This document shows, in pieces, positions 18,446-30,100 of a DNA stretch of 64,000 nt; position 1 is the stretch's first letter; every line of letters starts with the position of its first letter. The stretch is taken from the NCBI GenBank assembly GCA_020342235.1, contig CP073213.1:598501-662500 (forward strand), in the 5' to 3' direction. This DNA comes from Saccharomycopsis phalli. Lineage: Eukaryota > Ascomycota > Saccharomycetes > Ascoideales > Saccharomycopsidaceae. The notes below the pieces were generated by a model. That model had not been told where the DNA came from, ran no database searches, and saw nothing but the letters and a program-made list of their open reading frames with translations. The position numbers and the translations under genes were made by a program.

Positions 18446-18539
18446 GGGATGGATATTGGGAAGGTAAGTAGATGGTGTGAGAAGCGAATGTATTTGATTT
18501 CAATGGTGTAGTAGAATGGAGGGAGGACGGTATCGACCA

Positions 18540-19110
18540 ACTGAATGACCAGCCAACTAAGCCAATGTAATTAATCAAGCCAGTTAACCAGCCAAGTCAG
18601 TTAACCAACCAAGCTAGTTCACCAACTAAGGCAATGTAATTAATCAAGCCAGTTAACTAACCAACTAGTGTATTTAACCAAGCCAGTGTAATGTACCAAG
18701 CTAGTGTAATGTACCAAGCCAGTTAACCAGCCATACCAGTATAACCAAACAAATCAGTATAATTAGCCAACCAAGTTAGTATAGTTGAATAACCAAACAA
18801 ACCACTATAACCAAACAAACCAGTATAATTAACCAACCAAACAAACCAGTATAATTAGCCAACCAACCAAGTTAGTATAGTTGACTAACCAACCAAGTCC
18901 CTACAATTAACCAACCAAACCAACCAGAATAACCAACCAAACAGTACAATTGACCAACTGCCCAATTAAACAAGACATATTAACAAGACATATTAACCAA
19001 TCAATAATCAATTGACCAATTAAACCAGCCCAATTGGCCAACCAATTAATCAATTGACCAATTACCAGTCAATTACCAACCAATTAACAAGACAATACCA
19101 TCTACATAGA
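18540..19110. repeat. Degenerate AACCAACCAAGCCAGTATAA-type array
   Basis: About 570 bp of CCAGTTAACCAACC, CCAGTATAATTAACC and CAATTGACCAATTA units between MOB1 and the YBR137W-like gene. No ORF on either strand is convincing. Confidence 0.8.
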
Positions 19111-19174
19111 CTAACCCGGAGCAAATGCACTAATCCCAGCAGCATCGCATAATTTCGCTTCCTCGACCTTGCAT

Positions 19175-19305
19175 TTCTCCCACTGCTTTCTCTTTATTTT
19201 TCCTACTGCTCTCTTATTTTTCCTACTGCTCTCTTTATTTTTCCTACTGCTCTCTTTATTTTTCCTACTGCTCTCTTATTTTTCCTACTGCTTTCTCTTT
19301 CTTTT
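19175..19305 (+). repeat. Pyrimidine-rich array in the 5' leader of the YBR137W-like gene
   Basis: Six to seven units of TTTTTCCTACTGCTCTCTTA type end about 10 bp before the ATG at 19315, so they lie in the promoter or 5' UTR. Confidence 0.85.
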
Positions 19306-19314
19306 CCCTTCAAC

Positions 19315-19833
19315 ATGCCAATTGTACACGCTTCATCCCTTTTCGATGCCTCGTTGCCAGAGCTCGAACACTTTGAAACCTCAGGAACCCAGCTTGCGCA
19401 ATTCAGCGCCAACATCGCGTGGGAACTAGGCCTGTTTGTCCGCGAAAGCATCTTGGCAGAGTTCCCTGACGAATCGGTTGCCATTGATATTTCCACTGCG
19501 TCTGGGCAGGTATTGTTCCGGAGCGTTGTGAACCCTGGATCGACGGTGGACAACGACGAATGGATCCGGCGGAAGCGCAACACGGTTTTCCGGTTTGGCC
19601 GCTCGAGTTTCTACATGGGCAGCTTGATGAGAAGCAAGGGCAAGACGCTTGAGGAGGCCCGGTTTGTGTCGCCGCAGGACTACGTGGACCACGGCGGGTC
19701 AGTCCCGTTGCGGATGCAAGGGTGCGACATTGTGCTTGGGGCACTCACCATTAGCGGGCTCACGCAGGACCAGGACCATTTTCTTGCAGTGACGGGGGTG
19801 CGCGGGTTCGTGGCGCACGGTCATGCACGCTGA
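19315..19833 (+). CDS. YBR137W-like protein (UPF0303 / HbpS-GlcG-like fold), 172 aa
   Basis: Matches S. cerevisiae Ybr137w along most of its length: ESVAIDIST..GQVLFRSV (about 61-80), DNDEWIRRKRNTVFRFGRSS (about 82-101), FYMGS, and GALTISGLTQDQDHFLAVTG near the C-terminus. Family members are small oligomeric cytosolic proteins. Yeast Ybr137w has been linked to the GET/Sgt2 tail-anchored-protein system, but its biochemical role is unclear. Codon 40 is CTG (19432-19434) at a position that is Thr in the yeast protein and often Ser in bacterial relatives (ELG-S/T). Confidence 0.85.
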   Translation: MPIVHASSLFDASLPELEHFETSGTQLAQFSANIAWELGLFVRESILAEFPDESVAIDISTASGQVLFRSVVNPGSTVDNDEWIRRKRNTVFRFGRSSFYMGSLMRSKGKTLEEARFVSPQDYVDHGGSVPLRMQGCDIVLGALTISGLTQDQDHFLAVTGVRGFVAHGHAR

Positions 19834-19871
19834 TATTTGTATAGCCAAGGCACACTATCAATTCTTGTAGC

Positions 19872-21476
19872 ATGAAGTTGGGCCGACGCAAGCCTCCGTC
19901 GTACAAGACCCCCGTGCGGACGGCGCCGCTGCTTCCCGAAGTACCGGCCAGGAAACTCCCCGAGGTTCCACTCAAACAGCAGCTCTTGGCCGAGTTCGAC
20001 GACCTCCGCCCCTTGCAAGGCATCCATGCTTCCAGTCCGTCACTCATGGACAGCATTGCCAGTCCCAAGAAGAAGGCCTTTATTGGCGAGTCGCTTACGG
20101 ACTCCGACGACTCCGACACGGGATTGCAGTTTCTTCGTCAGGATAATCCAAACTTGCGCGACCACGGTACTAAAGACTCGCACACTGTGCTCTATCCGTC
20201 GGTGCTGGAGATGGCGTCCCGCCGCTCAGACAAGTCCGTGTCCCAGACAGACATCACCAACACGACGCTGACGTACGCACAGGACCTTGTCCGGCCGCGA
20301 TTCGCTGTCCGGGCCAAGCGGTTCAGCCAGTTGGCCGACACCAGAATCCAGAACTTGGGCCGTCATCGGCACACGCGCAGCACAATCGAGCACTCGGACA
20401 TTGACGCCAGCATCGAGGAGTACATCCAGTCGCTTCCACCGAGCCTCAGAGTCAGCTCCAGCATGCTCCAGCTGCAGTATCGGCAGTCCTTTGTCAAGTA
20501 CCACATTGTATCCTATTCCTCCACCTCCATGTCCTTGTCCACGAACCCAGGCGAGAAGCACACGTACTGCAAGTACGCAACCGCATACACCGTCGATATC
20601 CAGCTCCCAAAGTACCACGACGAAAAGTTCCTGTTCCTCCACTCCGACCCACATACTCGGCCGCTGGACTATGGGTTCCGGCTCGTGTTTACAGAAAAGT
20701 ACCACCAGGGGAAACCCTCGATTGTCGTGACAAAACGCAGTGCCCTCAAGGGCAACGGCTACGCCATCTGGCTCTTGAAACGCACTGCGCTCCTCAAGAA
20801 CCAGTACGACTCGCTTGAAGACGCCAGCACAGAATACTGGCATGGCGACCTCCATCCAATGACACCGGCCCAGGCCTTTGGCCACGACGCCAGCGAGATC
20901 CAACGGGCCGATCTGCGCCGGATCATGAACCGGTACGCGGCACGCGACTTCAACCATGAGTCCTGGTCTGTGGGGTCGATCCCCAAGTTGAAGCACAACC
21001 CCATGTCGCGGCTCAAAAAGGACTTGTTTGACGACCTGGGCAAGATCCTGCACAAGTACAACGTCTACTTCTTTGCGGCTCAGGACCGTGGCCTCAAGGT
21101 ACGTATTCCCGAAGGCATCAAGTATTCCAGCACTGAGAACCAGGTTCTTGCGGTATTCCGTCCTCACGAGGTGAAGTTGCGCAAGAAGCTTGTCAAGGAC
21201 ATGAAACGTTTGAAGAATAAGAACAACGAGCGGTTCTATGTTAACGACGAGTACAATTATACTTCCATGGACGCGGTCGAGGAGCAGCAGGTGACGTTTT
21301 TCCAGCCGGGCGACGGGATCATTGATAAAAACACGCCGGACGACGATCCGAATGATGCCAAGTTGGGTTGGTTGACGATATACAACGAGCTGTGTCTTGG
21401 TGTGCCGGGGATGTTTGAGTATGTTCTTGGCATGACCTTGGGGGTGGGGTATGAGCGGATTATCAATATGAAGTAG
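19872..21476 (+). CDS. Conserved-looking protein of unknown function, 534 aa
   Basis: I do not recognise a domain. The N-terminal third is basic, Pro/Ser-rich and probably disordered (MKLGRRKPPSYKTP; several SP/TP sites; SDSDDSDTG). From about residue 190 onward it looks globular, with aromatic-rich beta segments (SFVKYHIVSYSSTSMSLS, DYGFRLVFTEKYHQGKPSIV). Late in the protein comes a charged helix (EVKLRKKLVKDMKRLKNKNN), then WLTIYNELCLGVPGMFEYVL. There is no signal peptide and no clear membrane helix. It follows the YBR137W-like gene by only 38 bp on the same strand. In S. cerevisiae the gene next to YBR137W is YBR138C, an uncharacterised protein of similar size; orthology is a guess. The last codons are echoed in the downstream array. 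Confidence 0.75.
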   Translation: MKLGRRKPPSYKTPVRTAPLLPEVPARKLPEVPLKQQLLAEFDDLRPLQGIHASSPSLMDSIASPKKKAFIGESLTDSDDSDTGLQFLRQDNPNLRDHGTKDSHTVLYPSVLEMASRRSDKSVSQTDITNTTLTYAQDLVRPRFAVRAKRFSQLADTRIQNLGRHRHTRSTIEHSDIDASIEEYIQSLPPSLRVSSSMLQLQYRQSFVKYHIVSYSSTSMSLSTNPGEKHTYCKYATAYTVDIQLPKYHDEKFLFLHSDPHTRPLDYGFRLVFTEKYHQGKPSIVVTKRSALKGNGYAIWLLKRTALLKNQYDSLEDASTEYWHGDLHPMTPAQAFGHDASEIQRADLRRIMNRYAARDFNHESWSVGSIPKLKHNPMSRLKKDLFDDLGKILHKYNVYFFAAQDRGLKVRIPEGIKYSSTENQVLAVFRPHEVKLRKKLVKDMKRLKNKNNERFYVNDEYNYTSMDAVEEQQVTFFQPGDGIIDKNTPDDDPNDAKLGWLTIYNELCLGVPGMFEYVLGMTLGVGYERIINMK

Positions 21477-21770
21477 GATGTGAGAGTGGGTTGAGTGGTT
21501 GAGTGGTTGAGTGGTTGAGTGGTTGAGTGGTTGAGTGGTTGAGTGGTTGAGTGGTTGAGTGATTGAGTGGATTGAGTGATTGAGTGGATTGAGTGATTGA
21601 GTAATTGAGTGGATTGAGTGGATTGAGTGATTGAGTGATTGAGTGATTGAGTGATTGAGTGATTGAGTGGATTAAGAGGAGGTTGTAATGAGTGGATGAT
21701 CATTATAAAGTAGAATGTGTGAGAGTGGATCAATATGAAGTAGGTTGTATGTGAGAGTGGATTAAAGTGG
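21477..21770. repeat. GTGGTTGA-type array after the 534-aa gene
   Basis: Eight-bp GAGTGGTT and GAGTGATT units fill 21485-21670. At 21725-21765 a segment reading ATCAATATGAAGTAGG..GTGAGAGTGG repeats the last codons, stop and early 3' flank of the gene (21462-21490). A third, diverged version is at about 21693-21720. Confidence 0.85.
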
Positions 21771-21959
21771 GAAGTTGTAGTTTGCTGCTCGAGTCCTCGG
21801 AAACATCGATTCACTTTCACCACTAAATAAAACGTCATTGCATATACTGGATATTTGGCGTTCCGTTGAATAATACACAAGAATACGAGTTTGCTATACA
21901 GGTTTGCTCATGCATGTAATGAAGATGAAAGGTGTAATGAAAATGAAAGGTTACCTCAA

Positions 21960-22170
21960 AGATTTATTCACCGTCTTTTTGGTTCTTAGGAAATGGTCTA
22001 GCCAGTCCATTTCATCTACACAATAACACCGTCCTTCTCATGACCTCCAATCATTGTCAAGGTCTTCATTGCTCTCCAGATATAAATAGTCAGACTATTC
22101 TCTGAATAGTCAAGCGAATATATGTTAGCTATTTTACAAACATCGTATCCTAGTTACTATATTACAATGC
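21960..22170 (+). repeat. Dispersed repeat R3, copy c
   Basis: CACCTCC/GACCTCC, ATAAATAGTCAGACTATTCT, TGAATAGTCAAGCGAATATA and TTAGCTATT are shared in order with copy b. It is followed 160 bp later by R1 copy d, and copy b is likewise next to an R1. Confidence 0.6.
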
Positions 22171-22278
22171 ACATTCTATATAGATACCATTGACATGAGC
22201 TCAAGATCAAAAGCCAACATGGAATGTAGGTGCTACAATGCCAATGGAATGAATTTTTCATCAACCTGGTACAATTGT

Positions 22279-22294
22279 TTTAGGACGTCCTAAA
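22279..22294. repeat. 16-bp perfect palindrome
   Basis: TTTAGGACGTCCTAAA, isolated between R3 copy c and R1 copy d. It could be a dimeric factor site or chance. Confidence 0.5.
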
Positions 22295-22324
22295 TCAATA
22301 CGCCAAGTGATGTAGATACATACC

Positions 22325-22555
22325 TTTATACAACTATGATTAATCAAGTCACCTCTAAAGATCTAGGCAAAAGCTCATTGCCCCTCCAATGCTCATTACA
22401 CACATTTACAAGCTCTAGTCAAAAGTTTATCTCTGTTGAAGAGTTTTCTTTCGGCAACTACATAGCAGCACCGTCATTAGTCGTAGACGGCAAGTATAAA
22501 TCTCTGGAGCCATATAGCCATAGCCTTGTATGAATATTATTATTAAATAAAAAAG
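22325..22555 (+). repeat. Dispersed repeat R1, copy d
   Basis: Nearly identical over 150 bp to 26535-26690 (CAAGTCACCTCTAAAGATCT, AGCTCATTG.CCCTCCAATG, GTCGTAGACGGCAA). It ends TATAAATCTCTGGAGCCATA, then TAGCCATAGCC. Confidence 0.85.
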
Positions 22556-22559
22556 ATTA

Positions 22560-22800
22560 ATCAAGGCATTAAGACATAATCGATACATAATCAAGACATA
22601 ATCAATACACTAATCAATACATTAATCAATACACTAATCAATACATTAATCAAGACATTATCAAGGGATTATCAAGACAGTATCAAGGGATTATCAAGAC
22701 ATTATCAAAAGATTATCAAGACATTATCAAAGGATTATCAAGACATTATCAAAGGATTATCAAGACATTAAGGCATTATCAATACACACCAAGACATCAA
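22560..22800. repeat. ATCAATACATTA / AAGACATTATCA array, 3' side of LSM4
   Basis: Two nested unit types: AATCAATACACT/ATTA units, then AAGACATTATCAAAGGATT units. It immediately follows R1 copy d and ends about 150 bp from the LSM4 stop. Confidence 0.85.
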
Positions 22801-22952
22801 GACATCCCAAACACCCCATTCTATCCGAAATCAATACAATACCACCTACATACCTCAGTCCAACCACACCATTTACACATTTCATGCAATCCGCCATTCT
22901 AATCAGCTTATACACACCTCCCAACTACACCTATCGTACATTCACCAACCCA

Positions 22953-23426
22953 TTAATATGCCACATCGTCCTTCACCTCGTGATGGTGGTTTCTATATCT
23001 TCTGTTCCCTTGGTTGTATCCGCCCTGGTTGTATCCGCCCTGGTTGTTGAAATTCCGCGGGTTTCTGTTCCCCCGATTGTTGCGGAAATTGCCCCGCCCT
23101 TCTTTCCGGTTATTGTGCTGCCGTTGGTTCTCGAGAGACTGCATACGCGCGGCTTCCATGACCTCATTCGGCAAGCGCAAGTACTTGATGTGGTTACCTC
23201 GGACATATGCCTCTGGGATTTTCAAGAATTCTTCGCCGTCTGACGAGGTTTGGATTGCGTTTGACAACGTGAGGTTCATCCATGAGTCGCAGTTGACTAG
23301 CAACCCATTAAGAGTCTCGCCGCTTTTAAGCTCAACTAAAATAGGCTGGTTCTTTGCCGACGTCAATAAATATAGCGGAAGCTACCCGTTAGTATTTGCC
23401 TCGGTGTTTCCCATTGCACTTACCAT
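22953..23426 (-). CDS. LSM4: LSM4, U6 snRNP / mRNA-decay Lsm ring subunit; exons 23424-23426 and 22953-23381, 143 aa
   Basis: Lsm4 joins the Lsm2-8 ring on U6 snRNA and the Lsm1-7 ring that promotes decapping. Sm1 motif: [20 protein letters not shown] and WMNLTL. Sm2 motif: [12 protein letters not shown]. The C-terminal tail is the RGG/Asn-rich P-body segment ([26 protein letters not shown]). The uninterrupted frame starts without an ATG. Splicing an ATG-only exon (23424-23426) across a 42-nt intron gives [14 protein letters not shown], which matches the yeast start MLPLYLLTNAKGQQ. A CACGTG lies 45 bp upstream (23471-23476). Confidence 0.92.
23382..23423 (-). other. LSM4: LSM4 intron, 42 nt, directly after the ATG
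   Basis: On the minus strand: ATG|GTAAGT ... TACTAAC GGGTAG|CTTCCG. Both the branch site and the donor are consensus. The branch motif ends 6 nt before the junction. Confidence 0.88.
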
Positions 23427-23479
23427 GTCGTTGGAAAACCCCATGCCACTTTTGCTTTTTATATAAAAGTCACGTGGTG

Positions 23480-23885
23480 TATAGTCAGTGTAAAGGCTAA
23501 TCAGCTAGTCAGCTACAATTATTAGATATAATTTATTAGATATAATTAATTAGATATAATTAATTAGATACAATTAATTAGTTATAACTAATTAGGTACA
23601 ACTAATCACAACTAATCAGCTACAACTAATCAGCTATTTAAGATCTAACCAGATATTCAAGACCTAGTTCAACTACACAAAGCTTAGTTCACCTAATCAA
23701 GATCTAATTTCAATTATTCAAGACTATTCCAATATTCAAGACTATTCCAATATTCAAGACTATCCACTATTCAAGACTATTCCAATATTCAAGACTATTC
23801 CAATATTCAAGATCTAATTTCAGTTATTCAAGGCTATCCAATATTCAAGATCATTCCAATATTCAAGACTATCCACTATTCAAGA
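23480..23885. repeat. TATTCAAGACTATTCCAA array between LSM4 and CUE1
   Basis: TTAGATATAATTAA units (23515-23580) pass into AACTAATCAGCTAC units, then about ten TATTCAAGACTATTCC units that end within 10 bp of the CUE1 stop. The LSM4 promoter must be confined to roughly 23427-23500. Confidence 0.85.
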
Positions 23886-23889
23886 CCTA

Positions 23890-24426
23890 CTACTCAACTT
23901 TCAGCTTGTCCAAATGCCGTTTTCGCGCCCGTAGTATCATGTCAATCTTCTTTTGCAGCAAATTCTGACTTCTCTCCTCTACAGACTCACCCCACCCTTT
24001 TACTTCCACATCGCCCAAAACCGATCCGCTGTCCACGTATTTTTCAAACGCAGTCTTCTCCTCTTGCGCCTTCTCCCCGGATTCGCCTCCTGTCCCCGTC
24101 AGCACCCTTGATTCGCCTCCTACCGTCTCACCTTCTGGAAAAGGCAAGCCGCCTTCTTGCAAGTACCGCTCCACGGTATCTTCCACCGAGCCAGTCCGCT
24201 CCAAATCCAAACGTATCTGACCCACCGTCAAGTCCGGCGCCAACGTCTGAACAATTTCCACCATGTCGCTGGTGACCGCTCGGCGATGACGCGGCACTTG
24301 CCGTCGGGAAGTTTGTCTGGACCGTGTGTTTTTCATTGGCGGCAAATCAGGCGTGATGAACCACCGCAAGAATAAAAACGCCACGACCAACGTGACGGCA
24401 AATGTAATTGTTGAGTTGTCGACCAT
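23890..24426 (-). CDS. CUE1: CUE1, ER membrane recruiter of Ubc7, 178 aa
   Basis: Anchors the E2 Ubc7 at the ER for ERAD. An N-terminal membrane segment (about 7-24, [18 protein letters not shown]) is followed by a basic linker. The CUE domain spans about 53-93 ([33 protein letters not shown]). A C-terminal Ubc7-binding helix is likely ([20 protein letters not shown]). Order and spacing follow the yeast protein, though the linker before the U7BR is shorter. Confidence 0.9.
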   Translation of the reverse strand: MVDNSTITFAVTLVVAFLFLRWFITPDLPPMKNTRSRQTSRRQVPRHRRAVTSDMVEIVQTLAPDLTVGQIRLDLERTGSVEDTVERYLQEGGLPFPEGETVGGESRVLTGTGGESGEKAQEEKTAFEKYVDSGSVLGDVEVKGWGESVEERSQNLLQKKIDMILRARKRHLDKLKVE

Positions 24427-24659
24427 GTTGCAATGACAAGTGAAACTGATGATGTTTTACCGCATGGTGCTAGAGGCACTACATTGCGGCACGGTATTGC
24501 GGCACTGCATTGCTAACGGCACGCCATACAACATCACACACAACATCACACACAACATCACAGCATGATAATCATAAGCACTTGCCATATCGTACTACAC
24601 AATTCTCAAATCATTCTGTATACACCTATAGCTACTTGTGCATCACAACAACCTGCTTA

Positions 24660-25813
<1,154 letters not shown>

Positions 25814-26479
25814 TCAACATTGCGTGATATACAGAGTGGTCATGTGATGCGGGTAAGTAGTGGTGGTTCCTTTTACACGATTCCAATGGGTGTAAGGCTT
25901 GGTTGTAGCGTGCCAGGATCTTTGTCTGTATTGGGGTTAAAATTGTCAGTAAGTTGTCTATAACGGAGAGCTATTCTACCTTGGAATGTACTCACGGAAC
26001 GGCACAATAGGCACAATGTGCAGTTGTAAGGTAATGTAAAACTCATGACTATAGGAACTTATGAGGGATACCTCTCCTATAAGGGAGATATTTCCGTAGA
26101 TTAAAACAAGTAAAATTCAATTCAATCACCATTATCGTTTTGATTATTCCATTGCAAAAGAACAAAACTCGTCTGTAGTTGAGTAGTTATCTGAGCATAG
26201 TCTGGTAGTCACCAATTCATGTTGACGGGAATCAGGAAATGTATTGATCAGGAAATTTATTGATCCAGGGAACGTCTTGTTTAGAAAGTAGTTGAATCTT
26301 CATAAAGAGTTGAAAATTTAAAGCATGGATTGTCCTCGGCCATTGGAATGCAGCTTTCAAAACCATGATTCTGGATACAGATTTATACCATTGTTAAATC
26401 TATAAAATTGTCACGTATTCCAGTACAACAAGACCAAGTCAATGGGCAAACTATATCGATTTACACTACCAAACTCAGT

Positions 26480-26690
26480 TGTACAGTTAAGAGGGCTACT
26501 GTTCTAGTACACTGGGAAGGAGGTGACTCAAGTCACCTCTAAAGATCTAGGCAAAAGCTCATTGACCCTCCAATGCTCATTACACACATTTACAAGCTCT
26601 AGTCAATAGTTTATCTCAGTTGCAGAGTTTACTTTCGACGACTACATAGCAGCACCGTTCTTAGTCGTAGACGGCAAAGTATAAATCTTT
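26480..26690 (+). repeat. Dispersed repeat R1, copy e
   Basis: CTAGTACACTGGG, GACTCAAGTCACCTCTAAAG, CAATGCTCATTACACACATT, TTGCAGAGTTTACTTTCGAC and CTTAGTCGTAGACGGCAAAG match copies c and d. The TATAAAT tail then becomes the 23-bp array. Confidence 0.85.
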
Positions 26691-26990
26691 CTGGGAGCCT
26701 AGTATAAATCTTTCTGGGAGCCTAGTATAAATCTTTCTGGGAGCCTAGTATAAATCTTTCTGGGAGCCTAGTATAAATCTTTCTGGGAGCCTAGTATAAA
26801 TCTTTCTGGGAGCCTAGTATAAATCTTTCTGGGAGCCTAGTATAAATCTTTCTGGGAGCCTAGTATAAATCTTTCTGGGAGCCTAGTATAAATCTTTCTG
26901 GGAGCCTAGTATAAATCTTTCTGGGAACCTAGTATAAATCTTTCTGGGAGCCTAGTATAAATCTCCTCCGGAAACCTAATATAGCTACAC
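26680..26990 (+). repeat. 23-bp TATA-containing array upstream of YCS4
   Basis: Twelve near-perfect units (TATAAATCTTTCTGGGAGCC + TAG) and one diverged unit, followed by the usual R1 ending (TATAGCTACACCCTTGAATA). It is clearly an amplification of the R1 tail. Each unit holds TATAAAT. The array ends about 135 bp before the YCS4 ATG. Confidence 0.9.
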
Positions 26991-27059
26991 CCTTGAATAA
27001 ATATCATCAATAATAAACCACTTGTACCGAGGTACACTTTCGACCGTTGCCAGCACATA

Positions 27060-27085
27060 CACGTGACCCACTGCTGTATCACGTG
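27060..27085. promoter_or_regulatory. Paired CACGTG boxes in the YCS4 promoter
   Basis: CACGTG at 27060-27065 (TACACGTGACC) and 27080-27085 (ATCACGTGAGA), 37-62 bp before the ATG. Confidence 0.5.
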
Positions 27086-27121
27086 AGAATATTTAATGTT
27101 TGTTTACCCTAGACAAGAAGC

Positions 27122-30100
27122 ATGGTGTTTGAATTAAGCGAGCTTGTCAGCACGTTTCAGGAGATTAGCAAGGAACATCATGACGTGTCTGATGCGGAAG
27201 AGAAGATCGCACAGGTGACAGAGCGTCTTGCCATGGCACCAGACGCGGTTATTACCGAGGAAGTGTTTGACCCGTTGAACGACTTGTGCTTGGCGTATTT
27301 GACGATTGATCCGGCAGCACAGAAGCAGCTTGTGTACATTGTGTGTGCCTCGGCTGGCGTCCAATGCGAGAACACGGCGCACGTGTTGGAAGTGTCAGAC
27401 ATTGAGCAGTTTGCGCTGCAGAAACAGGTGCTCGAAGTGTATGGGTACTTGTTGCACGTGCTTCTCACCTATCTTGGCCAGGAGGATCTTTCAGAGTATG
27501 CGACTACAGGGAATCGCAAGCCGCTGAGCGGGGCAGTGGAACGGTTCAAAAACAACTGCAAGGAGATTGAGACGTGTCTTGAGGCATGTTGCGAGGTGTT
27601 ACAGTTGAAGTTGGGTCGATTGTTTGAAACCACGCCGGAGTTGGACGGGCTTGTGCAGCTTTTCACCCGGCCTGTTTATCTGATGATGGAGTACGAGCCA
27701 CGGGTGAAAGTCCAGGGTGTGCGGATGCATATGATCCAAGTGATTTGTCTTGCGGTGAAGTATCATGGCCATGGGTCGAGTGCACAGGCTGCGATTGTAC
27801 AGAATTTGACGTATTTCACCCATCTCACGGGGATGATGGCCGAGTTGTTGCACAAATTGGCGACACAGTACGACCATGTGGCTGTTTTGGACGAGACGTT
27901 GCAGGAAGTGAGCAATAAGCAGTTCAATGCCAACGACAACAATGGACCAAAGTCGATTTCGCTGTTCATCATCCGGCTCTCTGAGTTGTCTGCGAGCCTT
28001 GTGCTCAAGCAGATGTCGAACATTTCCAAGTTGTTGGACAACAACAGCTACACGTTGCGTTGTTCGGTGGTGGAGGCATGTGGGAACATTATCATGGAGA
28101 TTTGCAACCAGGAGAGCGAGTTGAACCGGCAGGCGCAGACTGAGAAGTTGCTTGACCTTGTGCAGCAGCGGTTTCTTGACCAGAACCCGTTTGTGCGGAC
28201 AAAAGCCGTACAGGCGTTGATCAAGGTCTGCGAGCTTCCTGTGAAGTTTATCAGCCGGCGACAGGTGTTTGTGGACTTGGCGGTGCGGAACTTGGACGAC
28301 AAGAGTTCCTTGGTGAGGCGGAACTGTATCAAGTTGATGAGCAAGTTGATTATGACGCATCCGTTTGGGATGTTGCATGGCACGTCTTTGCGGAGAGATG
28401 CTTGGGAAAAGCGATTGGCTAGAGCGGAGGAGGAGGAAAGGGAGATGGAGGGAAGGAGGGAGGGGAGGGAGGAAATGGAAAATGGAGAGCAAAGAATGGA
28501 TGTGGATGGCGAGAGTGAAAGTGATGAAAGCAAAGAGCAAGACGAAAAGGAAGGGGAAAAGAAAGGGGAAAGTGACGGAGAAAGAGACGGAGAAAGCAAT
28601 GGAGAAAGAGACGGAGAAAGCAATGGAGAAAGAGACGGAGAAAGCAACGGAGAAAGCGAAGGGGAAATTGAAAGCATCAATCCTTCTGAAAACTCACAAA
28701 CCCCAGCTACACCCAGCTCAGCCATCAAACTAAAACTCACCATCCAGTACTACAAAGAAGCACTCCTCTTCATCAAATCCGTCGAGGCAGGTACCTTGGT
28801 GGTGGCTAAACTTCTCTACTCACGAAACAAAAACGAAGTCCTCGAAGCCATGGAGTACTTTGTGCTAGCAGATGCGTACGATATCCAGCAGTCAAAGTTG
28901 GGCATCAAGAAGATGATCCACCTCATCTGGATGAAGGGAACCAACGATGAGGGCACCAGCATCGCAAACCATTTGCTCTTGTGCTACAAGAACTTGTTTC
29001 TCACCTGTCCCCAAGGCGCACGTGCCCTTGAGGCAGCAGCATATGTCGCACGGAACCTCATTTCGCTAACATATCAAACGTCAATGAGCGACCTTGCGTC
29101 GTTGGAAAAGTTGATCAGCAGCATGTACGAGGAGAAGTTGATTGACAACACAGTGGTCAAGATCTTGTGGCAGATCTACAACGACAGCATGCCCAAGAAG
29201 TTGTCCGTCAGACAGCGCCGCGGAGCAGTGATTATCCTTGGCATGGTGTCGTTGGCAAACCACGAAATTGCGTCCAAGGGTCTTGATTCGCTTCTTGGCG
29301 TTGGATTGGCAACCGAAGACCTTGTCTTGGCCAAATACTCCTGTGTGGTGTTGCAACGCATCCAGGCAAATGAATCCTTCAGAGGGCCCAAAGAGAATGA
29401 GGTCATTGCAAAGTTGTCCGAGTGCCTTTTGCGATACACCGACGATCCAGAGTGGTACCCTACGGCGGAACAGATTCTCAATGCCATCTACATTCTCTCG
29501 TCACATCCAGACGAGGTGTGCAGCGAGGTGCTCAGAAAAAAGAACGACGAGATATTCCATCAGGAGGGGCCTCACAAGACGGCAAAACTCTCTCAGTTGT
29601 TGTTCATGGTGGGACACATTGCCATCAAGACGATCATCTACTTGGAAAAGTGCGAGGCCGAGTTCAAGAAGAAGAAGATCCAGATGGAAACCGACAATGC
29701 GCACAAGAAAAAGAAGGAAAAGGACGAGTTGGAAATGATTGGTGGAACCACGGAAGACGATTTTGCCGACGCGGTTGTCTACATCAAGGAACGGGAGCTT
29801 CTTTACGGAGATCACTCGCTTCTCAGCAAGTTTGGCACGTTGTGCAAGGAGATCTGCGCCAACAACGTCAAGTACAACAACACTCAGTTGCAGCGGAATT
29901 CGGTGCTCTGTATGTCGAAGTTGATGTGTGTGTCGTCACGCTACTGCGAGGAGTCTCTTCCCTTGTTGATCACCCTCATGGAAAAGTCGCCCGACCCGAT
30001 TATTCGATCAAACGCAGTGCTTGGCCTAGGAGACATGGCCGTATGTTTCAACAACTTGGTGGACGAGAATACAGACTACTTGTATCGCCGCTTGAACGAT

